A stretch of DNA of 64,000 bases from Apoderus coryli. Its lineage: Eukaryota > Arthropoda > Insecta > Coleoptera > Attelabidae. Positions 23,733 to 36,894 of the stretch are shown piece by piece. The stretch covers positions 10,136,297 through 10,200,296 of the forward strand of contig OU452206.1 in NCBI GenBank assembly GCA_911728435.2, in the 5' to 3' direction. Within the stretch, counting starts at the first letter, position 1. Each line of letters begins with the position of its first letter. The notes below the pieces were generated by a model, which saw only the letters and a program-made list of their open reading frames with translations, ran no database searches and was not told where the DNA came from. A program made the translations under genes and the position numbers.

Positions 23733-24480
23733 ATAATAATAATAATGTTTATTCAACCAATATAGTAACATACAATTCAGTTACAGTTATACTAATGAAC
23801 ATAAAACTTAAATACATTGGTAGACAAACAATCAATCTTACCACAGAAATCAACTTAATGATTTGTGCGTGGTCTGATTTTTCGCCTTGTATACAAGCGC
23901 TAATTAAATTAAATCAAAGTAAATCAAACAAAATATAACCATCACATGAACATTTTTGGAAGACAAAACAAAATTCATAATGTAGATAAACCTAGCACCG
24001 TGCTAATCAATCCACTAGTCTGTAAAATAATCTTCTTGGAACAAGATAACATCCACCTCCTAACGTGTGTTTTGAACATTCCCCTACTGTTTGATTTTCT
24101 AATATACTCAGGAATACTGTCATAAAGGCGTGGAGCCAAATATGAATATTTATGATCTTTGTCCAATTGGTTTTGACGCAGTTTTAGTTTTAATTCTCTT
24201 GTTAATTTTGTTTCTCGTGTCATAATAGTGATCTATAGGTAATAACTGACTTTTATTATTATTTTGGGTCAATAATATATTGTAGCAATATTTCTGTCTT
24301 ATGTCAAAGAACTTGCTTTCATTGTATAAGTCGTCAGTAGGATAAGTTCGTTTTTTTCCCAACATAATTTTTATAAAAGATTTTTGAATTATTTCAAGAT
24401 TTTTAATATGTACTCTCTAAGCTGCTCCCCAGCCAACAATGCCATACTGTATGAGCGACTTTTTCTAATGGTGTAGAAAT
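23733..24480 (-). pseudogene. LINE RT C-terminal fragment inserted in element B
   Basis: On the minus strand the fragment begins near 24478 (QYGIVGWGAA-like region, ALLAGEQLREYILKILK). It runs through KIMLGKKRTYPTDDLYNE and DHYYDTRNKINKRIKTKT and ends YLAPRLYDSIPEYIRKS … VRRWML (24070-24170). A stop and an AT-rich 3' UTR with a (ATT)n tail at 23733-23745 follow. These are the conserved last 150-200 residues of a CR1/Jockey-like RT. One frameshift lies near 24190. It is a different family from the 20-22 kb copy. Confidence 0.83.
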
Positions 24481-24719
24481 TGTGAATTAAAAAAAAAATC
24501 TTGTACAAAACATAGCTTAATATGAGGAGACAATGCTTACAAAAGCTGTTTTCTGTACGAAAAATGGTTACGCAGATATTCGCCAAAAACGGATTTTTTT
24601 CAATTTCAACACCGAAACTGGTGCATTTTATAGGGTAAGTTAATAGAAACTTTTTTTCATATTTTTAGACGAGCTCTCAAATACCAAAGTCCTGCGCATA
24701 TATTATGGTACACCCTGTA

Positions 24720-26708
24720 TAAATAGCTTTAAAGTTGACGGCATACTCATATAACCACTTTTGGGTTTTAAAGATTATGTTGTTGCCACTGCAAAATATA
24801 TTTAGAACAGTTTGTTCTTTATTGTACAATTACTTTAGAGCGGAGGAGTTTTGGTGCTAGTATAGGCCAGCTATGGAATTGGTTATAGGGTACACCAACG
24901 TTTATACAAAATCTTACAATACTCAAACTTTAGGGCATATTTTTAGGGAAAACAATTCTTTATCGGCCTATGAGTTTGTGTGTAAAACCACCTCTCGTCG
25001 GAGCTATAATTCGCTCCAAGTTAAAAATATCATTAAAACTGTAAGACTAACGATTTTTGGTTTCTGAGATTTATTAGCGGATACATGAAAAACAAAAACA
25101 ATTCTTGTATTAATTGACCTAAGCACATAGTGATGAGACAAAAATATAGTTTTCTAATTTTTAAATACAGAACTCATTTGGATAGATATTAAATTTCATT
25201 TACTATACACACACCCTACCTTTTTCAGTGTACCTTTTATAAATTTAACTATTTGACTTCGTCTGTCCTAAGAAAAAGTGAGTTGTAGTATCTCAAAAAC
25301 GGTATAAACGGTCCTTCAATAGATTTCGAGTTGAAATGAGAAATATTTTTGGTCTGTTTCCAATAGTACTTCAGAAACGGAGGTGAATTTCGCAACCCTG
25401 TATTTAATCCATTCGTAATTATCACAGTTTTATAACAAAATAAACAACATACTATTATTTTTTATTTGATTATACTGGGTGAGTAAACCTGTATATTATG
25501 AGGATTTTCTAAGCAAAAATCTAAGTTTTCTATGTTAAAATATTTGCCTTTCACATACCCTTCACTACACCAATGCTGTACAATATTAGCAGATGTATTT
25601 TTTATGTTAGTCACTATAACTATTATACAGCTATCGGAAAATAATAATTAGCTATCGACGATCTAGTATATCGACACCCCTGCAGCGATTCCATCTGCCT
25701 GCATAACGCGCCCGAAATGGACAATATCTATTCTATACATTGGTCAATGATCTTGATGATCAGTGCAATGTGTAACAAGGAACTACGTGGGTGGACTATA
25801 AGATTTTAGTATCAAACAACTTTAGGGTGTATTTGCAAGGAAAAATTGTACGTATAGATTTTATTACTACACGTTTATTCTGAGATATTGAAGTTTACAA
25901 GAATTGCCTGAGTACCTATTAGAATAATATAACACAAACATGATTAGTTTGTCCGTATTAAGATTTATACATATATTTTCAATTCGATTCTTTCTCACCT
26001 TACTTTTACACCTTTATTATTCTCTGACATTAAAGTTACAAAAAAATTCAGGAAAAATATCGCACAATAATTTCACCATCAGCATATAAATGGATGATAT
26101 TTTCCAATGTGGAGTGAGATACTATTTTTCTTTAGGATATTTGGTTCATTTCGCTCAGTAAATGGTGAAAATGCTGGAAATTATTACAAATATATTTCCA
26201 TTAAATTATAGAATCTCACTACGACATTTCAGGTTAAATACATTTTTTAAATCATTTGTCTAGTAGCTGTTTCTTGAAGATTTTACAACATCTAAACGTA
26301 ATGAGATCACTGAATCATTAAACATTTTTTCAATAACAGCATAGATGACAGAAAAATTGTTGGTACAAATATATCAGCGTAAAATTCCGATGAAGTTTAT
26401 ATTTCTAAATATTTCTTTTATTTATAAATCAAAGGACGTGAGCTCCACAAAATTCTTTATGTATACATTTTCAATTTCAGGTGGGAGAGATTTTGCCAGA
26501 CATAATATTCCGAAACATGTCGGAATATTATATGTTTTCTTCTACAACACAACTAAATATAAGTAATTTCTACAAAACTTAAACCAAACATATAGGTATA
26601 ATTATTTTCACTTAGGAGATGATCCACAAAAAGAAAGAACTGTATATATTAATATATTATAGTATTTTCGTAATTTACATTTTTTGAGAAGAATTTTATT
26701 ATTTTTTC
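24720..26708. other. No gene seen
   Basis: AT-rich. Open frames at 24873-25067 and 26345-26566 have no recognisable similarity. A TATACTGGGTGAG motif at about 25472 may be a degraded transposon end. Confidence 0.45.
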
Positions 26709-27860
26709 ACAAGGTGTCCCAAAAAAAAATCCCCACCCTTTGGGGATAGAAGCTACGACCAAAAGTAAGACGAAAAATCACGTATATCAAAATTTCGAGA
26801 AATGTCTCCTTATGAAATTATGATTTTTAAAAATCAAATAAAATGTTCAAATCAATTTATTTATTACCTAACATAAACATTTATATTTCGAAATGCTCAT
26901 CAAATTAGTTCAATGCATGCGTGCAAACGGCGAATAACATTGTTTTCTACACGGTTGATTGTTTGTTTTGTAATTTGTGCTAAAGCTCCCCAAATGCGAA
27001 CAATAACATCCTCTTCACTGTTGGATAGGACATGGTAAACCATATTGTTCAGGTAACCCCAAATCCAAAAATCTTTTGGGTTGAGATCCAAGGACCTATA
27101 TAGGACGACAAACAATAGGTCCTCCACGACCGATCCATTGGTTGGGAAATCGTCGCTTCGAATAATGGGCAGGTGCACCATCATTTTGAAACACAATATT
27201 TAGCCGCTGTACAAAAAGAACATCTTGCAGACGAGTAGGTAATATGTTATCGCAAAAATTGGCATAGTTTTCGGCGTTTAGTATCCTAGGCAGAAACTGT
27301 GGTTCTGTTATCCTATTTCCCAACAGATCAATACACACATTTAAGCTCCAGCGTGCTTGCTTATGTGACTCACTAATTTGGTGCGTATTTTTGTATAATT
27401 CCAACAATGCAAGTTCTGCTGATTGAACACTCCTTGCTGGTTCCAAGATGCAATTCTTGAACCGGCTGTAGATGATAAGAATGCGTGAATCTGTGTATGG
27501 TGCTACGTGGTTGGTGACGATTACTTTCCATAATTCTGGTGCTCACCGAAGGATCTTGTTCAATGTCGTGAAGTAATTGGTATTCTTGTTGCCATCTAAG
27601 TTTTCTAGGGCGACGTGAATTAATCTTCTTTGGTGACAAGAAGGCGATTTTCAACACGTCTTATGAGTATATGTGTAGAATTTCACCAATCTGTTGACAT
27701 AATATTACGTATAATACCACTGAAGATGGAATTATAAGATTCCAAAACATGTGTGGCAAAATGTCGCCCACCGGAGATTGAACATGTTTATAAATTTTGA
27801 GGAGCTGACGTCGCTTGATTTATAAATAAATCCCGCTCCTCTTCGTAATGGAATATCTTA
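26709..27860 (-). mobile_element. Mariner-type element with one visible end
   Basis: The left (3') end reads ACAAGGTGTCCC at about 26712, a degenerate form of the usual terminus. The transposase relic lies inward on the minus strand. No clear inverse end was found near 27700-28000, so the 5' side is diverged or lost. Confidence 0.65.
26883..27657 (-). pseudogene. Mariner-type transposase, near full-length but frameshifted
   Basis: Reading the minus strand, in order: RRPRKLRWQQEYQLLHDIEQ, DPSVSTRIMES, then YHLQPVQELH (end of the DNA-binding region, 27450-27630). Next are LLGNRITEPQFLPRIL (27270-27330), FQNDGAPAHYSKRRF with the second catalytic Asp in QNDGAP, and NQWIGRGGPI (about 27110-27200). 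After a frameshift come LDLNPKDFWIWGYLNNMVYH with the third catalytic Asp in PKDFW and NRVENNVIRRLHACIEL (26905-27090). The original C-terminus (C-x3-…-HF) runs on to about 26883 in another frame. Expected size is about 340 residues; at least three frame breaks make it inactive. The first catalytic Asp region (usually WSDE) is not clear. Confidence 0.85.
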
Positions 27861-29032
27861 AACAATTTAATTTATTTTTTAATGCCTTAACCTTTCAAGG
27901 TTCAATATTTTGAAATTTATCGGAATAAAATTTACGAATATCGTTGTATAAATTATATTAATACAGCATCATAGCCGCTATATAATCCACTAAGCATTCC
28001 AACAAAACAAAACAATAATGAATATAATATTTTTGCATCGAATTTTTAATTATGACAATAGAAATTACAATAAGCAACAGGTTCACACCTATAATATGTT
28101 GGACATATTATTATTCAATTTACAATAAATTGACCGCTTATTATTATGTAAAAAATTACATATCAGACTACCTGTATATCCGGAATCCTGTTTATATTGT
28201 TACACTTTGACTTTACGAAGGCATTCCATAATGAAATGATAATAATCCGTATAATATCTGTTATACCCATTTTTATTACTTTATGTATCTTGGCCTTCTA
28301 TCGGTCTTTAGTAAGTGATTTTTTTTTCTTTGTCATTCATGATAGTAATTGATTTTCGCTCTTGAATATCAATGCACAGCGCTTACAGGGCACAGCAAAG
28401 TGAACACTAACTCAAGTAGTAAATTCACCATTTGTTGGTTGTTAGAGGGAAATAATTTTGGAACAACACTCAATTATAGTTTGCGATGATCTTGAACGTA
28501 AGCTTAAAATATTAAGTTCTCTTTTTTTTGCTACCATGTTTTCCGAAAAGAAAAAACAACTTTTAAAACTTTGACGACTAAATGTTAGATAAAGAAATCC
28601 TGAAAAAGCAGAAATAAAACTGTGAAAAGTTGGTAACTATATAATTAAGTGTTATTATTAAAAACTATTGCCCTGTAACCCAAGATTCCGTTAAAAAAAT
28701 AATTAAAGGGCACAATAACATTATACGTGATTTTCAATTTTAGATTGTACGGTTTCATTGTTTGGTTATTCTTAATAATACTAAGTGACTACACGATAAA
28801 GTATTCAGTTATATTTAGTTTATTTATTGATGTGGATAACAAATTACAGTGTTTTATTGAAGCATGTAGGCGCACCTAAAGCGATTATGAGTCTATTACA
28901 TCCATGTAAATATAATAGTGTATGTAAAGAAATTCTATTGAAATGAAAATTAGTGTTAATTGATAAATTAAGAGATTAAAAAACTCTATAAACATGTAGT
29001 ATAGCTTCATAAATAAAGCTATAACAGTATAT
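27861..29032. other. No gene seen
   Basis: AT-rich, no recognisable feature. Confidence 0.5.
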
Positions 29033-29649
29033 ATAAAATGTAAAGATGTAGATTAGGATTACTTGTCATATTTTTTAAATGTTAATAGCAAGAATAGTAT
29101 TCGTTATAAATAGATATTGTCTAGTTCGCAGTCAACGAAGCTTGTTCTATTTTTTTGTAAATAACTAAAGGCCGAAGTCTTGCAATGGGATTTAGAATTT
29201 TAATTGACTGAAAAGCAGTTATTAAGAGTATCTGTTTTGAATTAAACTGGGCTCAGAGTGGCGCAATATTTCTAATTGATAAAAAAATACACCAATCGTT
29301 CACACTTTGCCTATATGATTGCAAAAAACAGCGAGCGATTGCTTGTTTTTGGAAGAATGACTTCAATCTCTGTTTTGGTCTGCGTTTTCTCTGGATGTAA
29401 TTCATTGCTTGAACCAATACGAGGTGACAATGCGGATAAGGTAAATTTCGTGCAAAGATTTAATAAAATCGTAGTTTATCTTGGTTTGGTGGAAACAGAT
29501 ACCATGTGCGCTTACAAAACTATCTGTAATTTGGAGTGGCTACCAACAAATAAATTTCCACACATAAATATTTGTCGATATTATGTATATGTACTTGTAT
29601 GTAAATTCGCTACGGTTAGCGTCTACCGAATTTGAGTTTGATCCCGCAT
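29033..29649 (+). repeat. 0.6-kb dispersed repeat, copy 1
   Basis: This aligns in direct orientation with 37447-38070. Shared landmarks in order are AATGTAAAGATGTAGATTA, TTGTCTAGTTCGCAG, GTAAATAACTAAAG, GATAAAAAAATACACCAAT, GGTCTGCGTTTTCTCT, TGCGGATAA and ATTTGTCGATATTATGTA. An open frame at 29276-29635 (119 codons) exists in this copy only as part of the repeat. It has no recognised domain, and its frame is not conserved in the other copy. Confidence 0.7.
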
Positions 29650-30047
29650 TCGTAATTAAACTTCTATCTGAGAATGAACTGCGTGCTATTTTTTTAACTT
29701 TTTATAGCTGATATCAGTGATCAGTGCATGCTTATTTGAGATGGAAAGATATACAGTGTAAACTGTATAACAGAAAGTTTGATAGACATGTCAAAATCAT
29801 TCTGAAACAAAACTTGATCTTTACTTTGCGAAGTCTTAAAATTATTAACACATTAGTATTTAGTGAAAATTGCATGACCCAATTATTAACTAAGTACTCT
29901 AAACTGAAGCTGCATTGTAGTTTATTTATTTATTTAAGATACACTACCCAGACAGAAAAATAATCCAATTAAAGGGCAAGAAAAATTACAGTAAATTTTT
30001 AATATCTAACACTAAATTTATATTCTGAGAAATATATTTTTTATACA
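29650..30047. other. No gene seen
   Basis: AT-rich; the open frame at 29724-29963 is unrecognised. Confidence 0.4.
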
Positions 30048-31240
30048 AGACTAAGTTGAATTAAAAATATCAATTTGCTCGGACACAGAGTTACAAGTAT
30101 GGCACATAAAATATAAAGGGGAACGCAACAACAAAATAGTACGCGGGGCCGAAAAGTAAAATACGATCCCGTTATTACGTGTACGTAGATTTGGGACACA
30201 AAAAGGAATCTGGCTTAAAAACTCTGAACAGTCAAGAAGTCCATTAATAATTTTAAAAAGCAATACTAGAGCGGAATATTCTCTCCGAGTATTTAATGAT
30301 ACTGGATTAAAACGGTTTAGCAGAATATCATGATGAAACCCAATGGATGGATAAACCCCATCAACCTGAAACCACCGCAACTTGGCAAACGACGCTGGAT
30401 TCGTTCAATATTAGTTATATGTATGGCATACAAAGGATTCCATACTACAGATGCATATATATTCCAGTTTAGATCTGACAAATGCGTTGAAAAGAACAAT
30501 GAATGTTTGAGGTGTCACAAACTCTTTCGAATTGCGCACAATAAATCTCAGAGATCTATAGGATGCTGAAACTATATTATTGTAATGATTAGTAAAGCTC
30601 AGTTTACCATCAAACTAAACACCTAAATCTTTAAACTCATCACAAGTTGTTAATGGACTATTATTTATAAAATATGAAAATTTGACAGGGTTTATTTTCC
30701 GTGTATAGGAAACACTAAAACATTTATCAATATTCAGATAAAGATTATTACGGACACACCACTCATATACAACATCAAATCGAGAACAATCTTCAGAGCT
30801 ATTAATGACAGAATATACTTTGAAGTGGTCAGCATATAATAACGAACTATTTGTCAAACCACTAGAAATATCATCGATAAAACACAGGAACAACAATGGT
30901 CAAAGGACAGAGCCCTGGGGAACACCAGATGACACTTTAAAATTTGCGGAACGAAATCCTCGACGTTCCACATACTGAAATATATATATATATCTTTCAG
31001 ATACGACTTCAAAAGCAGCAGTAAATTATAAGATAATCCATAACGACACAGTTTACGCAATAGAATACCATGATCAAGTCTATCAAAGGCTTTAGAAAAA
31101 TCAGTGTAGATTACATCTACCTGACCCCCTTTATCAAGTCGCTCAGTTAAAAACTGTGTTAAAACCAATCAATTAGTTGACGTAGAACGAAAAATGCCAT
31201 GTTGTACCGATGAAGTTTTAAAAACTATCGTGATCAGTCT
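30048..31240 (-). pseudogene. LINE reverse transcriptase fragment, third family
   Basis: In minus-strand order: SSVQHGIFRSTSTN (31170-31220), TERLDKGGQVDVIYTDFSKA then FDRLDHGILL (catalytic Asp, 31060-31160). Next is SGVPQGS-like text in a shifted frame (30900-30930), then LLFLCFIDDIS and LLYADHFKVYSVI with YADH in place of YADD (30800-30890). The thumb and C-terminus follow (NLYLNIDKC, 30710-30745; SLNTRREYSALVLLFKIING, 30240-30310), ending CNSVSEQIDIFNST before the stop at 30051. It needs three or more frameshifts. The loss of the second catalytic Asp shows it is inactive. Confidence 0.87.
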
Positions 31241-33384
31241 TCCAAAGGCAATCCACGCTGAATAATGCTGTACTTGCGCTTTGATATTATTATATATTAT
31301 TAGATATAGCATAAAATACTCACCAAAAAATATTTCAAATAAAATTTATGGAACTACAAAAGTTTGTAATAACCTGTGGTATCCATATAATTCGGCTATG
31401 CTTAGGAAAATATTAAAAATATATTTTTATAAATATTGACATTTTGAAGCAAAAATCTTTCCACCAACGAACTCAACCAAGACATCCACTAACAATTATT
31501 TCACTTAAGAAATGCAACCTAGATTTTTTGGAATGAGGTCATTTTTAAGTTTCAACGGTCATGATCGAAAAACCTACCGACACCAAATTTTGATGTGGCA
31601 ATCTCCTGAATAAGGTAATATCTTACAAGTACTAGGGTATTGTATGATTTTGCATAAACTGTGTATCGTAATAATTTTCCATTTTTAATTTGGTGATCCT
31701 TTTCCTAAATCCACTGGACTAGACCTTCATTCCATGCAACCGTATATATGTTTACAAACAATGAATAAAGCCTGTAAATCTTCATTTTTAGACTTCTTCA
31801 AAATGCGTGTGTGTTATATATGCACCGAATTACAAAGTCAAATGCAACAAAATAAATAAAATATAAAGGCATAGCTACAATATAATTTACGCCACCTTTT
31901 CACTCTTTCTGATTGTGATGACTAGTATGCGGTAGGTAACATTTAAATATATTTAAGGTTGAGAAAGAGCGCGACAAATTAATTTTGTATTTGGTTCGAT
32001 GACAATTTATCTACTTGTCTGACAACTTTTAGGCGGTCAAATTTATTACTTGCAGTTAAAGAGGTGTTCGTAGAAAAATATAAGTTTAAGTGTTGATGAG
32101 CGAAATAATTAAAATATATTCGAATGTGCTTTGGGTCAGTTATAGGATAATTCCTCCTGATTTATTCGATATTATGGATTACTTTAGAAGAATTTTTAGT
32201 AAATGCTAGTCACGATGCCATCTATTTATGAGTATGTAAATTTGAGATACTTTCCATATAGAACTTGATAATCCAAAATGGAATGCCTATTTTAGCGTAT
32301 ATTAAACCGTCATCTCAATTGATGGATTAAAATAATTCAAATGGCATCCCGTGACTTTATCGACTTCCAGTCATATTCAATTATAAGGAAGATAGCATGT
32401 TTACAGTTTTCCAAATGTTTTTTGGAAATCAAATATAAAATTTCATTCCTTGATTCCGATAGTGTCATATAATTTAAGACCTAGACGAAATATTAGAACC
32501 CAATCTAGCATTGTTGACTCATTAAGTGAAGCGAAGGTTATTCCAATAATGCTAAAAACGAATGATGCTAAAGCAATTACTTTACCTCAGAATATGATTG
32601 AAGCCTTACTTTCAATGTTTAAATAATGGATGCCGGAAGTTGATAGAGAATATTACAAAACTCTACTTCCGTAAAATCCAAATAAATAAAAGAAAACGAA
32701 GAATCAATCCGAATAAAAATTTTCATCTTTTTTACTATTTTATGTTTTTAGTTAAGTTAAAAATGCATATATTTTTTTAATGGAATTCAAACTTTAGTTT
32801 AAGAATATGATTTTTTATGTTTTAAATATATAAATCATTTTGTTAGTATTCCAAGGTTGTATGATACACATTTTGAAAACATTTTTTCTTGTTGAAGAAA
32901 CAAAGTTGTTTGTAGTTTTTTTAATCAAATTATAGGTATATATTTTTAGGCAAATAATTATTCTTTTTTTTTGTGTTAACTTTCTATTTACACTCAACAC
33001 AATAAACGGAAACAAAAATGTTTTAAACAAATATAAAGGAAAATATTTGAAACTAAGTTTTCTCGTTTTCAGCATTGTGTTACTTAGAACCAAGTAATAT
33101 TGGGCCAGCGCTGTGTCAAGTTTCCATTTATTTTCCTTGTTTTTATTTTTAGTTTTTTGACAGTCTTAAGGCTGTTTGATCAGTCCCGAAATGCAAAGGC
33201 AGGCAAATATTTGAGTAACGAATGTTGACTTAAATATAGTGTCACAAATAGAATTAGAAAGTATAGGTATTGCCTCCGCTATGTCACAAAAGTATTCGAA
33301 GATTCAGGTAAGCGGGCTCCAGTTTGTTAAAAGAAAAAATATAGAATATAGAAAAGGGTTTGTTATTTATCAATTATATTCTTT
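31241..33384. other. No gene seen
   Basis: AT-rich. Open frames at 32598-32780 and 32815-33093 are Lys/Ile/Phe-rich and unrecognised. Confidence 0.5.
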
Positions 33385-34265
33385 TGGTTTTAATAATTTA
33401 CTCGCTTGGCTTGTTGAGCTACTCGAGAATCTCCCACGTACACCACGCTCAGATAAAGAGGAACTTAATGGGTCTCCGTCGTAAACGAGTGTCTGTATTT
33501 GAACTGCGTCTCTCAGATAATCGTTGCCTGATTAGATTTACAAATCTATATTAAAATAATAAAAAGGAAAGTCAAATATATTTTACTATCTATTATTTAT
33601 TAAATGAATTATTTAAAATATAAGAAAATCAATTGAATGAGAAGGACAAGTCTCAAAAAAATTATCAATTACAATATTTAAAATTTGTACTTACATAATA
33701 ATCATCATCATCGACACAGCTGATCTTTGTCGGTAATTTTCAGTTTCAAAAATGGTCAAAATTATAATTATTAATACTAATACTATAAACTCGCGTTGAT
33801 AAACCGTAAAGCTTAAAGACACTACTCAACGGAGAGATTTTCGTTGCTTCTAAAACTCGGAGTTCTCTTCGCCGAAGTTGAAGAGAAGACAAAAGAAAAA
33901 AGATAGTTTTGTGGTAAGAGAACCTGGCGGAGCTTTTGGAGACATGTGCTCTAACTCGAGAAAGACTTCATGCTCCGAGCTGCCAGGTGTCCAACCACTC
34001 TCTTTAAACTTTACTAGACAGAAGTGCAAATAAAAGTCCCCCCGTAACTTCCTGTTACACTAATAACTAATATAACTTTACTTTTTTCCACTCATTCGAA
34101 TATAGACCAATGAAATTGTCTATTCCTGGCGTCGTACCGCTTGTGTGGAAAAATGTGAATCAGCAAATTTTGTCTACTTCGTAGATACAATACCGATGTT
34201 AGAGTCATGAACTTTTGTGAACTTGTATAAATTATTAAGAAATACTTAGTTCGACCGGATGTAAT
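33385..34265 (+). repeat. 0.85-kb dispersed repeat, member of a distant inverted pair
   Basis: This is the inverse of 58905-59735. Landmarks in this orientation: TACTCGCTTGGCTTGTT, GTAAACGAGTG, GACAAGTCTCAAAAAAATT, a CGACACAGCTGATC stretch, AAGACACTACTC, TTTTGTGGTAAGAGAACCT, CCAATGAAATTGTCTATTC and AGAGTCATGAACTT. A peptide SFVVREPxGAFG can be read in both copies but in a frame that is otherwise broken. The family is not recognised; a solo LTR or the end of a larger element are possibilities. The open frame at 33239-33484 overlaps the start and is unrecognised. Confidence 0.65.
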
Positions 34266-34554
34266 ATTTTTATTACATTATACTGGGTGTGTCAATAGGT
34301 AAAATTATATGTCTACCTCCAACCTCTGACCACAATGAATCAATGTGTAGATATAAACACATAATAGAGTAATGTATTCGGGTCCTTTGGTGAAAAATTG
34401 TATGTAATATTAATAAAAATACACATAATATTTTATTTAACATTTTTATTATTTTTACATATAAATTTTCACAAAATGACGCGAATACATTACTCTAATT
34501 ATTAATAACTCTAAGTTCTCTGCACATTGCAATGTAGCTTTTTTTGACAATTGT

Positions 34555-34640
34555 ATGACCACTGATGATGGAGCTTGTAGCCTCGAAACATGTTTGGTAC
34601 TTAATATATTTGTTTTATTTCGTGGAGGATTGACTTTAAT
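34555..34640 (+). ncRNA. Hammerhead-like motif at a Penelope-type end
   Basis: CTGATGA at 34562-34568 is followed by an imperfect stem II (GGAGC … GCCTC, one mismatch) and GAAACATGT at 34585-34593. ACATGT can form the very short stem III seen in ribozymes of Penelope-like elements. The flanking GTGGAGGATTGACTTTAATT downstream matches the minus strand near 7740. The base after the last U is U rather than the usual C, so activity is uncertain. A second GAAACGTC text lies inverted at 34695-34702. Confidence 0.5.
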
Positions 34641-34739
34641 TCTTATTAAAATAATTAATAATAAATGTTCAAAAAATAAATTCAGTTTAATGCCGACGTT
34701 TCAGTTTTTAGTTAAACCATTTTCACAAGCTTAAACTAT

Positions 34740-36894
34740 AGCAGGTTTTTTAGTCACAACAAAAATAAATAACAGACATGCCCTAGCATGTTGTTGTAGA
34801 GGTATGGAAAGTTGAAATATAAAGTATTTGTAGTGGTCTTCATACAATTTTCATTGATCAGATTGATTTTGTGAAAATATGAAGGTGCATCCTATGTTTC
34901 TATAAAAGTAGAATTCCGATACCTTAACGTATACAGAACGTAAAATGGCTTCTTTAGTCAAAGTGATTGTTAAGAATAACTTTTTTTTTTAGTTCTATAT
35001 AATCATCTGTTGAAGTGTATATAAACTCAATAAAATTACAAAAAATTACCACGGTTCAAACATAAGTGCAAAAATAGCCATCTCCTATTCCTTTGCATTA
35101 TTTGGGAATGCTCAAACACCTTTAAGTTAATAATTATCATGTTAATGTGTCAAGCCAATTAATATAAACAAATTTAAAGGTCAACTGAACCATCCAAACA
35201 AATTTTTAACTGTACTTAGAAACCTTTTACAACCAATTACACTAAGTCAACCTTTCTTCAAGTTTGTATACCTTGCTAGGCGTCAATTAGCTCTCTAAGT
35301 TTTGTACAAATTGTAACTCGTTAATTCTTGTGTTATACAATTGTGATACATGATTTGGAACGGTGGATTTTTTTCTAGCCGTTCTCCACTGAAAAAAAAA
35401 AAAGTAAATTGTGTCTCAAAATGGCCAACATATTGCCACATTCGATTTTAAGAGGTCAGTTGGACATCTGAAATATAAGGCGTTAATAATAGCAGATAAC
35501 TGATTTGATTATGGTGATATTAAAAATATTCCTTAAAAAATGTAGATGACTGCAAAGTTTTCTTGTGCAAAAATAAAAATGTGGGGTAAGCTACGTACTA
35601 GGTCAGTGTATTTTATACATTCTTACTTAATTATTTCTTGAACTAATAGGTATATATAAAAGAGAAGCGAGATATCCTTCATGGATCAGACGTGCTTGAT
35701 TTCTGGCGATATTTAATCGTATAAAAGTGACATAAATTTTTGTAAACTTTGATAGAAATACCGAACTCTTGAAGCTCCGCTACTGTCGACGTGACAACTT
35801 ATTTTTAGTAAAGCTATTTTCAGTAGAGTACGTGCACTATGCAACATAACTGGAGTACAATTTTATTATGATTTTTTTAAGGATTTATATAACCGTACGG
35901 TACACCATACCTTTTATATTATTCTATGCTCAACAGATATAACTTGTAACTTCCATTTTCAGAGTTGGTTATCACGTGTTACCCAAGCTCAACATATAAA
36001 TAACACACTATATACAGAGCGTTTAAACGTAAATTATATTATGCACATACGAAAAAAAGCTGGCGCTTTTGCACACATACACAAAACGTAACATACCCCA
36101 CAACAAATGATTTATTATATCACTATTATATTGAACAATTTAGTGCCCATGGCGCTTAAAGAGTGTATGGCTTTTGCATTTAAATCAAAGTATAACTTCC
36201 GAAGGGTATACTCTGGTATTTCTAGAATTAGATATATCTGTAGTGTACTTAGTACCTATCGTAATGAATATTCATATTTTATCAGAATTAAAACTTTATT
36301 TTTTCGGAAATGTCAATTTCTTCATATCAGATATACCTACTTAGGTATATCCTTCGGAATTTATACTTTGATTATATTACTATATATATATTACTTAGGT
36401 AATACTAATTCTACATGTTTTTTTAATATTATAACAATATATTCGTATCTTAAAGTAACGCAACGATTTAACTTGAAACATAAGTTGGGCAGCATTACAA
36501 AACTAGACTGAACAAAAATAATAACTTTTTCTCTTTTTTTATTTCCCTTATTTTTTTGAATCATTTTTTAGTTTAGTTTAGGTTTCACGACGAAAATAAA
36601 ATAAAGGTTTTATTTTATTAATTTCATGTCATACTTCTTTTTTTGACGTTTCGACAAATTTTTCTTGTTTTTTTTTCTCTCTGTCTTCCAATATCTCCTT
36701 AGTGTTATTTTTTTTCCTTCTCCCTATCCATAACTTGCTTTGTAATGAGAAACCCTTTGAAAAGATGGACTTTTCTTTTCTATAAACATATTTCTTTCAC
36801 TTTCACATTTTTAGTTTAATAAAAATCACGTTGTTGCTAGTTTGACGCGGATAGAATATATCAACTGCCAACCACGGTAGGCGATATGTTAAAA
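34740..36894. other. No gene supported; one longer unrecognised ORF
   Basis: A 134-codon plus-strand frame at 36107-36511 begins with ATG and is rich in Ile, Tyr and Phe. It shows no motif I recognise. It could be chance in AT-rich DNA. The rest has no feature. A GAAACGTC text on the minus strand near 36641-36648 may be another degraded Penelope end. Confidence 0.35.

Larger units (their letters stand above)
22927..24717. mobile_element. Mariner-type long-TIR element B, interrupted by a LINE
   Basis: The left end TA-CAGGCTGTTTC lies at 22925-22936. The right end ACACCCTG lies at 24710-24717, followed by TA at 24718-24719. The arms of several hundred bp are inverse complements and closely match element F at 62625-63743. 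The right arm is split by a LINE 3' end at 23733-24480, and about 90 bp of arm are missing at that point. The inner terminus visible in element F is damaged here (CAATTTCAACACC remains on the right side). Confidence 0.8.

Noticed and set aside
29276..29635. 119-codon frame
   Set aside because: It lies in a dispersed repeat; the second copy at 37.8 kb is interrupted in the same frame.
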